DNA of 13,090 bases. It comes from an uncultured Clostridia bacterium. Lineage in GTDB: Bacteria > Bacillota > Clostridia > TANB77 > CAG-508. This document shows, in pieces, positions 6,951-12,801 of the stretch; the first letter of the stretch is position 1, and the number at the start of each line of letters is the position of its first letter. Both the position numbers and the translations under genes were made by a program. Location: positions 1 through 13,090 of the forward strand of contig CAPBNZ010000010.1 of the NCBI GenBank assembly GCA_948585895.1. The letters are read 5' to 3'. A model generated the notes under the pieces. It searched no databases. It saw only the letters and a list, made by a program, of their open reading frames with translations, and was not told the origin of the DNA.

Positions 6951-7127
6951 TGAAACAAGAGGGACAGGTCTTTTTGTTTCAAAAATTAAATTCAAAAATA
7001 ATGATAGCCTTAGTGTTAACCATATTTTTATTTGTGATAACAAATAAAAAATGGAATAAACCTTGTAAGGGGAAATATTGAAGAAATATCAAAAAATGGA
7101 ACAAAAAGACCTGTCCCTTTTGTTTCA
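6951..7127 (+). repeat. 177-bp MITE/REP-like element with 30-bp terminal inverted repeats
   Basis: The left arm (6951-6980) and the reverse complement of the right arm (7098-7127) match at 28 of 30 positions. The shared core is AGGGACAGGTCTTTTTGTT. The AT-rich interior of 117 bp carries no transposase. It starts 2 bases after the typA stop and ends just before the Shine-Dalgarno site of the next gene, so it fills the whole intergenic space. Such paired palindromes are typical of REP elements moved by IS200-like (RAYT) transposases, or of MITEs; which one applies cannot be decided here. As RNA it would form a very long hairpin. No clear target duplication is visible. Confidence 0.75.
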
Positions 7128-7139
7128 GAAGAGGAAAAC

Positions 7140-7727
7140 ATGAACCGAAGAGAGTTAGAAAAAATAAAGCAAAAAGCATTAGAAGAACATATTCCAATTA
7201 TTATGGATGAGACATTAGAAGTAATGGAAAAATATTTAACACAAATTAGGCCAGAGAAGATATTAGAGATAGGTACAGCAGTAGGTTATTCTGCTATGTG
7301 TTTTACTAAATTTTTATCAGAAAATGGAAGGATAGATACAATTGAAAGAGATGGAGAAAGAATTCAAGAAGCAAAGGAAAATATTAAAAAAGTTGGCTTA
7401 GAAGATAAAATTTGTATCTATGAAGGAGATGCAGTTGAAATATTACCTAGTTTAAATGAAAAATATGATGCTGTTTTTATTGATGCAGCAAAAGGAAAAT
7501 ATCCATTTTTTTTAAAACAAGCGTTAAGGATGATAAAATCACATGGTATTATTTTTGCAGACAATATTTTATATAAGGGATATGTGCTTAGTGATTATAA
7601 TAAACATAAACAACGTACAGCTGTTAGAAATTTGCGAGAATATATAAAAGAGGTGAGCGAAAATCCTATTCTTGAAACTGAAATTTTAGAAGTTGGAGAT
7701 GGTTTGGCTATTAGTAAAAGGAAATAA
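7140..7727 (+). CDS. trmR: SAM-dependent O-methyltransferase, TrmR/YrrM type (tRNA 5-hydroxyuridine methyltransferase)
   Basis: This class I methyltransferase of the O-methyltransferase_3 family has 195 aa. In Bacillus subtilis, TrmR methylates 5-hydroxyuridine at tRNA position 34 to 5-methoxyuridine. The SAM-binding loop is ILEIGTAVGYSA (residues 41-52), with the acidic ribose-binding E69. The metal-binding residues of the family are seen in FIDAAKG (D115) and FADNIL (D141, N142). GAGG at 7131-7134 lies 5 bases before the ATG. A TrhP-type U32 gene, which would make the hydroxyuridine substrate, lies downstream beyond one opposite-strand gene. This supports TrmR over a small-molecule (catechol-type) O-methyltransferase, which sequence alone cannot fully exclude. 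Confidence 0.8.
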   Translation: MNRRELEKIKQKALEEHIPIIMDETLEVMEKYLTQIRPEKILEIGTAVGYSAMCFTKFLSENGRIDTIERDGERIQEAKENIKKVGLEDKICIYEGDAVEILPSLNEKYDAVFIDAAKGKYPFFLKQALRMIKSHGIIFADNILYKGYVLSDYNKHKQRTAVRNLREYIKEVSENPILETEILEVGDGLAISKRK

Positions 7728-7736
7728 AATAATAAG

Positions 7737-7785
7737 AAAAGGTTTCTGTTATTATAGGTATACTATAATTCAGAACCCTTTTTTT
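7737..7785. terminator. Bidirectional rho-independent terminator between convergent genes
   Basis: AAAAGGTTTCTG pairs with CAGAACCCTTTT at 11 of 12 positions. An inner stem, ATTATAG/CTATAAT around GTATA, fills the loop. A T7 run follows on the + strand, and an A-rich stretch before the left arm gives the equivalent on the minus strand. It therefore serves both the O-methyltransferase gene and the opposing 709-aa gene. Confidence 0.8.
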
Positions 7786-7819
7786 GTATAGGAAAATATA
7801 TTCCACATATTTTGTTTTT

Positions 7820-9949
7820 TTATCTTTCTAAATCTTTTTTATTAGAAGTATCATTATTATCCCAAAACTCATTTTCTGGAGCATAAAACCCTTCTTTCAA
7901 GTCTTTAGCGTATTTTCTTAATTCCTCAATGGAAATTTGATTTGTATCTTTTATACTTAGAATTTCTTTCAACCTATCAATTAGTAGTTCTGAAAGATAA
8001 GTAATTTCATCTCCTTTTCTTAAAGTTTCAGTAAAACCTTCTACCAAATTCTTTTTGTTTATATGAGCTTCAGGGGCAGTTGCATGGGCAGAACTGATAA
8101 CGTGCATATTAACAGGAGCATAATATTCAGCAAAAATAGGAAGATATTGTTCAATTGTCATCTTATTTATGTGTTTTATTGTTTTGGTATCATATACCTT
8201 TATTTTTTTACCATTTATAGTTTTTAATTTATAATTATCATCTTTTTTAGTAGAATTGGTATCAATCCTATCAACTTCTTCGATAAATTCATCTTTAATT
8301 TTAATACTATTTTTTGCTGTTTCGATAGCTTCTAATTTCTTTTCAAGCCTTCTAATGGCATTATTTAGCTTTCTTTTTTCTTCTGGTCTTCTGGTAAAAG
8401 AGATTTTTTCTTGTAAGGTTTCTAATTTTTGCGTTAAAGCTTCTTCTTGACTCTTAGAAGTTCTACCTAAAAGTGAAAGATAATGTTCTAAAAGTTTAGG
8501 ATTATTAGTTTTATCAGCTAACTCAAAAAATGGTTTAATATTTACTTGTTTACTAGGCATATCGTTATGATTAGAGAATCCATTTTTGGTTTCTTTGTAT
8601 CTCATAAGAGATTGAAGTTGCACTTCTGTTTTTCTACCAAGTGCATCTATTAATTCGAAATAAATGGCACAAAATCCGTTCTCTTTTTTTACATCTTTTA
8701 TTAACTTTCCTGTTATTTTAAAATCTTGTTTAAGTAATGTATCATCTAATACATGGGGAAAGGTTACTCGTAATAGTTCGTGTTCTAATTTATCATCTAA
8801 TCTTCTTTTTAAGCAATCAGTAAGATGATATAATTCTTCTATTTCTGTATCAGTTATACCGAAAGAAAAAGAATTAGCTTCTGCATTTTTTTTATAATTA
8901 TCAATAGCATAAGTTAATCTAGAAGAGTAAGAACCTTCTTTTATTTCATGAGTACACTCTGGATAAGTACTATTTTGCAATCGATTTAATAACTCAATGT
9001 AGATTTGAAAATATTCTTCTTGTGTCATAAAAATATCATTCTCATTTAAGTATTTTTTTACACTATGTATGAATTTTATGTTTTCATTTCTTTGCTTTTT
9101 AAATTTTAATATTTGTTCATTTTCAGGGTCATTTTCATCAAAGTAAATAGAATCATCAACATGGTTTAAAACAATTGTAATACCAGAAAAATCTGAATTT
9201 ACTTTATCTGTAAAATTATTCTTATTGTTTTCATTAGAAATAATATGATTTTCTATATCAGAAATAGTAATGCCAGTTTCTATATTAGCAGGTACTATAT
9301 TGGATATTTTATTCTCCAATTCTTTATGCATATTATCGTTAAAACTTTTTTGACCTTTTTCACGTTTTGGTTCAGAAATCGAAAAGTCAGGATGCAATTT
9401 TCGATAAATTAAGTAAATGGCACTACCTAAATAGTCGGAATTTTTTTGTCCATGAGGAGTAGTTTGTTGATAGTAAAGATAAACAAGATCTAAGATAGCA
9501 TCGTTTATCAATTGCTCTTGTTTCGAAAATTCTTCTAATGTAACTGGTGATTCAATAAAATCTAAAAATATTTCTGGATAGTGTTTATTTACGATATTTT
9601 TAAGTTCATTTACTTCTTTTTGAGGAATATTTTGTGAATTTTTATTTGCGATTATTTGTTGATATTCTTTTTTTATAATTTCTAATAGTTGGTTTATTTC
9701 CTTATCTGTTATAGGATTATGTAATAAGTTAGTAATATCATTAGAATAGTTAAGAAATATCAAATGATATAGTTGATCAAATATTTTATCACTAATAGAA
9801 ACATCTTTTAACTTTTGAAAAAGTTTATATAAATTAGATAATCCAATAGGGGTAAATTTTTTGATTAAGTGTTCTTCTGGTGGTTTGTTAATTTCTATAT
9901 TTTTTAGAGATTCTAAAAATTCTTCTCTTTTTATGGTATGATAGGCCAT
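7820..9949 (-). CDS. Unknown 709-aa protein with a possible divergent RelA/SpoT-like nucleotidyltransferase fold
   Basis: I do not recognise this protein by name. The start is the ATG at 9949, which has GAGGTG 6 bases upstream; the GTG at 9958 lies inside that site and is rejected. It is hydrophilic and lysine-, glutamate- and asparagine-rich, without signal peptide or membrane helix. Residues ~252-260 (SDFSGITIV, D253) resemble the RelA/SpoT 'D..GIRI' strand. Residues ~421-449 resemble its 'KpNGYxSlH...G..vEVQIRT' segment: KKENGFCAIYF (N424-F426), then GRKTEVQLQS (E442), then GFSNHN (H461). The catalytic RxKxxxS loop, the arginine of GIR and the histidine of SLH are not seen, so activity is doubtful. 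A coiled coil follows (~500-555), then a C-terminal region with ISSAHATAPEAHINKK. It is cytosolic. It stands alone on this strand with its own near-ideal promoter. Confidence 0.6.
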   Translation of the reverse strand: MAYHTIKREEFLESLKNIEINKPPEEHLIKKFTPIGLSNLYKLFQKLKDVSISDKIFDQLYHLIFLNYSNDITNLLHNPITDKEINQLLEIIKKEYQQIIANKNSQNIPQKEVNELKNIVNKHYPEIFLDFIESPVTLEEFSKQEQLINDAILDLVYLYYQQTTPHGQKNSDYLGSAIYLIYRKLHPDFSISEPKREKGQKSFNDNMHKELENKISNIVPANIETGITISDIENHIISNENNKNNFTDKVNSDFSGITIVLNHVDDSIYFDENDPENEQILKFKKQRNENIKFIHSVKKYLNENDIFMTQEEYFQIYIELLNRLQNSTYPECTHEIKEGSYSSRLTYAIDNYKKNAEANSFSFGITDTEIEELYHLTDCLKRRLDDKLEHELLRVTFPHVLDDTLLKQDFKITGKLIKDVKKENGFCAIYFELIDALGRKTEVQLQSLMRYKETKNGFSNHNDMPSKQVNIKPFFELADKTNNPKLLEHYLSLLGRTSKSQEEALTQKLETLQEKISFTRRPEEKRKLNNAIRRLEKKLEAIETAKNSIKIKDEFIEEVDRIDTNSTKKDDNYKLKTINGKKIKVYDTKTIKHINKMTIEQYLPIFAEYYAPVNMHVISSAHATAPEAHINKKNLVEGFTETLRKGDEITYLSELLIDRLKEILSIKDTNQISIEELRKYAKDLKEGFYAPENEFWDNNDTSNKKDLER

Positions 9950-10000
9950 ATATTTCACCTCAATTATTATTATATCATATATTCACATAAAAGGAAAGAA

Positions 10001-10028
10001 ATTATAAATTTCTTGTAAAAAGTGTCAA
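10001..10028 (-). promoter_or_regulatory. Consensus sigma-A promoter of the 709-aa gene
   Basis: On the minus strand TTGACA (10028-10023) and TATAAT (10006-10001) match the consensus exactly with a 16-base spacer. Transcription would start near 9994, about 45 bases before the ATG at 9949. Its -35 lies inside the spacer of the divergent trhP promoter. Confidence 0.8.
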
Positions 10029-10041
10029 ATTATGATAAAAT
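10013..10041 (+). promoter_or_regulatory. Sigma-A promoter of trhP, interleaved with the divergent promoter
   Basis: TTGTAA (10013-10018) is followed after 17 bases by TAAAAT (10036-10041), with TG-like ATGA just before the -10. The predicted start near 10048 leaves a leader of about 40 bases before the GTG at 10088. Its -35 falls inside the spacer of the minus-strand promoter, so RNA polymerase cannot occupy both at once. Confidence 0.65.
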
Positions 10042-10087
10042 TATAAAAATTAAGTTTTAAAAGTTAAATAGAGAAAAGAGGCAAGAA

Positions 10088-11362
10088 GTGAAAGAAATAG
10101 AATTATTAGCACCAGCAGGGTCATTTGAAAAAGCCAAAATAGCCTATCTTTATGGAGCAGATGCAGTATATTGTGGTACTTCATCATTATCTTTAAGAGC
10201 TAGAGCAGATATGGAAAATGAAGATTTGGAAAAAACAATAAGGTATGCTCATCAAATAGGGAAAAAAGTTTATGTAACATTAAACATATTTGCGTGGGAT
10301 GAAAAATATAAAGAAATTATAAATATGGCAAAAAAATTAGAGGAACAAAAGCCAGATGGAATTATTGCAGCAGATGTAGGAGTTATTGAAGTATTAAAGA
10401 AATATGCACCATCTGTACCAATCAATGTAAGTACACAAGCTAATATTATTAGTTTACAGGATTGCAATTTTTGGTATCGAAATGGGGCTAAAAGAGTTAT
10501 TATGGCAAGAGAAATGAATAAAGAACAATTAAAATATATTATGGAAAATAAGCCAGAAGACTTAGAAGTAGAAATATTTGTACATGGAGCAATATGCTTT
10601 GCTTTTTCGGGCAGATGTTTTTTAAGTGACTTCTTATCTTGTAGAAGTGCGAACCTTGGAGATTGTGTACAAAGCTGTCGATGGTCTTATAATCTATATG
10701 CAGAGGAGAAAAATAATCCAGGAAAGTTTATGCCAATTGAAACAGATGAATATGGAACAAGTATTTTTTCTTCCAAAGATTTGTGTTTGATAAAAGAACT
10801 ACCAGAAATTATCGATATGGGAGTGGATAGTTTAAAAATAGAAGGTAGATTAAAGACAGAATATTATATTGCAAGCGTTATTAATACCTACCGTAATGCC
10901 ATTGATGACTATCGAAGAAATCCTGAAGATTATGATTGTACAAAATATTTAAAAGAACTAGAGAAAGTAAAAACAAGAGGATTAACAACTTTTTACTTTA
11001 ATGATAGAAACAATAAAGATATTCAAGAATATAGTGGAAGACAATATAATGAAAATTATGAATTTGGTGGAAAAGTTGTGGAATATCATAAGGAGAGTGA
11101 AGGGAAATCAATAATAGAAATTAAAAATAAATTACAAATAGGAGAGACTATAAAGGTAAATAAGACACTAGAAATAGGAGATACATTAGAAATTATTGTT
11201 CCCTATCAATTAGAGCCATTTGAGTTCAAAATAGAGCAATTATGGAACAATGAGACAGAGGAAGAAATCAAAGAAGTAAGTCCAGGAGTAAAAGGTCAAA
11301 AAGTAAAAATGAAATTACCAATCAAATGTGAAAAAGATTGGATTTTAAGAAGAAAAAAGTAG
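10088..11362 (+). CDS. trhP: U32-family tRNA U34 hydroxylation protein, TrhP/YegQ type
   Basis: Formerly called a collagenase-like U32 peptidase; members TrhP (YegQ, YrrN/YrrO) are needed to make 5-hydroxyuridine at tRNA position 34, using prephenate. The protein has 424 aa, a normal length for the single-barrel type. It begins with the typical ELLAPAGSFEKAKIAYLYGA and YCG. The family signature EIFVHGAICFAFSGRCFLS lies at residues 162-180, with conserved cysteines C170, C177, C193 and C197 nearby, and C232; part of this set would bind an iron-sulfur cluster. A C-terminal beta-rich domain follows. The start is GTG, with GAGG 6 bases upstream. The TrmR-type gene lies on the other side of the 709-aa gene. 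RlhA, a related rRNA hydroxylation protein, is longer and less likely. Confidence 0.87.
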   Translation: MKEIELLAPAGSFEKAKIAYLYGADAVYCGTSSLSLRARADMENEDLEKTIRYAHQIGKKVYVTLNIFAWDEKYKEIINMAKKLEEQKPDGIIAADVGVIEVLKKYAPSVPINVSTQANIISLQDCNFWYRNGAKRVIMAREMNKEQLKYIMENKPEDLEVEIFVHGAICFAFSGRCFLSDFLSCRSANLGDCVQSCRWSYNLYAEEKNNPGKFMPIETDEYGTSIFSSKDLCLIKELPEIIDMGVDSLKIEGRLKTEYYIASVINTYRNAIDDYRRNPEDYDCTKYLKELEKVKTRGLTTFYFNDRNNKDIQEYSGRQYNENYEFGGKVVEYHKESEGKSIIEIKNKLQIGETIKVNKTLEIGDTLEIIVPYQLEPFEFKIEQLWNNETEEEIKEVSPGVKGQKVKMKLPIKCEKDWILRRKK

Positions 11363-11394
11363 GGTGGATTTCTCCATTGGTTCCGGGTTTAAAT

Positions 11395-11560
11395 GGGGAA
11401 TGCCTGTCAACCTTATGGTGTAAAAGGGAATTTTGTATTATTTTAAATACTGTATTAGTAACCGAACAAGTAACAGCAAATGAAAAATGGGAGCAACCTA
11501 TAACAAAAACTTTGTTGATTAGGTTGCGATGTGAAAGGTGGTGTATAAAATAATATAAGA
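11395..11560 (+). repeat. Possible degenerate repeat copy B with long hairpin in the trhP-DUF368 gap
   Basis: The gap 11363-11717 (355 bp) has no convincing gene. Its first half contains CTGTCAAC and GGTGTAA, then TTATTTTAAATACT and AGTAACC, in the same order as the corresponding words of repeat copies A (2432) and D (12558). A stable hairpin, GCAACCTA (11493-11500) with TAGGTTGC (11520-11527) enclosing AACAAA/TTTGTT, sits where those copies have their GCAACC/GGTTGC stem. An open frame of 71 codons (11338-11553) crosses it but uses codons unlike the neighbours. The assignment to the repeat family is tentative. The rest of the gap is plain AT-rich sequence. Confidence 0.4.
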
Positions 11561-11659
11561 TTTCTTTTTTTATAGAAAATTTCTACAAAATTTTCATACA
11601 GAAACAAAACATTATGTGCAAGATTAAGGTGAATAGGTTTTGCTAAATGTACCAATGTT

Positions 11660-11707
11660 AGGATGAACTAGTGAAGAAATTACTTCTTAATGGCAATCCT
11701 TTTTTTC
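11660..11707 (+). terminator. Possible rho-independent terminator of trhP
   Basis: AGGAT (11660-11664) pairs with ATCCT (11696-11700), with an inner AAGAA/TTCTT stem, and a T7 run follows directly. The stem is short and interrupted, so efficiency is uncertain. The same T-run reads as coding sequence in the frameshifted tail of the opposing DUF368 gene. Confidence 0.35.
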
Positions 11708-11717
11708 AAAGAGGAAA

Positions 11718-12491
11718 CTAATACAAAAGCCGTAAAAGACAAGATAAAACTCCAAGAATAATGTCTATATTAGAAGAAAAGCTAGGTAACAAAACAAAGA
11801 TAGAACCAACAGTAAATCCAATAATAGAGTAAAAGGTAGGAGCATAAAAATGTTCTAATAAGTATTTCGTTAATTTCATAAAACACAAACCACCAGAAAT
11901 TACTCCAATTCCAATTGGCAGTAATATAGGAAAGTACAAACTAGAAATAGCATTTAGATAAACAGAATAAATGCCTAAAAGCATCAAAATAATGGTACTA
12001 CTAACGCCAGGTACAACGATTCCTATGGACATAACAAATCCACCCAATACTAGATAAAGAAAATTAATATTTTCAAGTGTTTGAACTTGTAAAGAAGATT
12101 CTAAAAAGATACAGCCAATTCCAAGTAAGAGAGCAACAAAAAAGAAAATTAAGTTAAAAGGTTTCCATTTTTCTTTTCCATTTACTTCCTTAATTAAAGT
12201 TGGTATACTGCCTAAAATAAGTCCAATAAAAATAGATTTGGTTTGAATAGGAAATTGATATAAACAATAGTTTAAAATGTTACCAAATAATATAATACCT
12301 AATCCAATACCTACCATGATAGGAAAAAGAAATTTGAAATTCTTCCTTACATCACGAAAAAAATTTAAAATACTATCTAAGAGTTTTTCGTAGATTCCAA
12401 AAATGACACAGAAAACGCCACTACTGATACCTGGAAGTATAGCACCGCTACCAATAGCAATGCCTTTAAAGCAATTGGATAAAAATTTCAT
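11718..12491 (-). CDS. popT: DUF368 family undecaprenyl-phosphate translocase (PopT-like), probably frameshifted near its end
   Basis: DUF368 proteins (PopT) recycle undecaprenyl phosphate across the cytoplasmic membrane for cell-wall synthesis. The 257-aa product is highly hydrophobic, with about eight or nine membrane segments. It carries the two duplicated signature motifs, LPGISSGVFCVIFGIYEKLL (residues 19-38) and VVPGVSSTIILMLLGIYSVY (159-178), each starting with PGxSS. GAGGTG precedes the ATG with about 11 bases of spacing. The listed end reads CLLRLLY. Skipping one base at about 11732 instead gives GFCISFLFEKKDCH, stopping at 11687, which is a hydrophobic helix followed by a charged tail and is more like a normal end for this family. 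The gene may be slightly truncated, or the base may be a sequence error. The family call is firm; the function follows from the family. Confidence 0.85.
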   Translation of the reverse strand: MKFLSNCFKGIAIGSGAILPGISSGVFCVIFGIYEKLLDSILNFFRDVRKNFKFLFPIMVGIGLGIILFGNILNYCLYQFPIQTKSIFIGLILGSIPTLIKEVNGKEKWKPFNLIFFFVALLLGIGCIFLESSLQVQTLENINFLYLVLGGFVMSIGIVVPGVSSTIILMLLGIYSVYLNAISSLYFPILLPIGIGVISGGLCFMKLTKYLLEHFYAPTFYSIIGFTVGSIFVLLPSFSSNIDIILGVLSCLLRLLY

Positions 12492-12536
12492 AATTAATTA
12501 ACACCTCTTTAAAATGTATGAAAAAGAAACAAATAT

Positions 12537-12713
12537 ATGATGCTAAGTAATTCAGGGGGTGATAATTTAAGGCATAATTTATTATTTTGTAATACTTTAG
12601 GTGTTCAACCAAATGAATCAAATTTTGTTATAGATTGCTCCAATTGTGCTGATTGTTTGTTAATTTGGTTGTTTTATAGTGATATAAAAATAATAAATGA
12701 TACCCTAAACTAA
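12537..12713 (+). CDS. Possible 58-residue small protein within repeat copy D (uncertain)
   Basis: ATGATG opens a frame of 58 codons beginning MMLSNSGGDNLRHNLLF and containing CSNCADC (residues 34-40). Its TAA stop lies 8 bases before a strong rho-independent terminator, which suggests that a real + strand transcript ends there. No good Shine-Dalgarno site precedes it (only GAAAAAGAAAC), and the possible promoter (TTCATA at 12487, 17 bases, TAAAAT at 12510) is weak. The first part matches repeat copy A, where the same frame gives NLRCNLLFYNIL and several differences are synonymous, but the frames diverge in the second half. It may be a true micro-protein, a relic of one, or an RNA whose open frame is accidental. 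Confidence 0.3.
   Translation: MMLSNSGGDNLRHNLLFCNTLGVQPNESNFVIDCSNCADCLLIWLFYSDIKIINDTLN
12558..12692 (+). repeat. Dispersed intergenic repeat, copy D
   Basis: This copy aligns with 2432-2565 over about 130 bp. The best block is the shared 14-mer TAATTTATTATTTT, and the right half has GATTGCTCCAATTG against GATTGTTCTAATGG. A stem of 9 bp, CAACCAAAT (12606-12614) with ATTTGGTTG (12663-12671), encloses the centre. The gap 12492-12801 otherwise holds the DUF368 gene's upstream region on the left and a terminator and dyad on the right. Confidence 0.6.
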
Positions 12714-12721
12714 CAATCTTT

Positions 12722-12755
12722 GATTATACTGACCTTTCAGTCTAATCATTTTTTT
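12722..12755 (+). terminator. Strong rho-independent terminator with no obvious gene before it
   Basis: GATTATACTGA (12722-12732) pairs with TCAGTCTAATC (12737-12747) at 10 of 11 positions around the loop CCTT, and ATTTTTTT follows. The only + strand candidate it could end is the 58-codon frame or a non-coding RNA in repeat copy D. It could also act as a conditional terminator in a leader of the acyl-CoA synthetase gene. Confidence 0.8.
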
Positions 12756-12782
12756 ATTGATTTATGATATAAATAGTCAATA
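12755..12782. promoter_or_regulatory. Imperfect 28-bp dyad before the acyl-CoA synthetase gene
   Basis: TATTGA (12755-12760) and TCAATA (12777-12782) form the ends of a dyad with 10 of 14 symmetric positions. It overlaps a possible -10 (TATAAA, 12768-12773), for which no clear -35 is seen. It could be an operator for a repressor, but no known site is recognised. Confidence 0.25.
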
Positions 12783-12801
12783 AACAGATGAGGAGAGAAA
12801 C

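Noticed and set aside
6979..7197. 72-codon minus-strand frame across the inverted-repeat element
   Set aside because: It crosses the element's right arm and the start of trmR; the F/L-rich translation reflects AT-rich antisense sequence.
8256..8450. + strand frame inside the 709-aa gene
   Set aside because: Hydrophobic and serine-rich shadow of the lysine/glutamate coiled-coil region on the other strand; no start signal.
7820..9949. Toxin-antitoxin pair of the toxSAS (RelA-like toxin) type
   Set aside because: The gene is far larger than toxSAS toxins, no antitoxin-sized partner adjoins it, and several synthetase catalytic residues are absent.
9950..9958. GTG start at 9958 for the 709-aa gene
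   Set aside because: The GTG is part of the GAGGTG ribosome site itself; the ATG at 9949 has ideal 6-base spacing.
11338..11553. 71-codon + strand frame after trhP
   Set aside because: No ribosome site, overlaps the trhP end, codon use unlike the neighbours, and it crosses a hairpin and a possible repeat copy.
11455..11655. 66-codon minus-strand frame
   Set aside because: Low-complexity AT-rich frame without a start signal or recognisable features.
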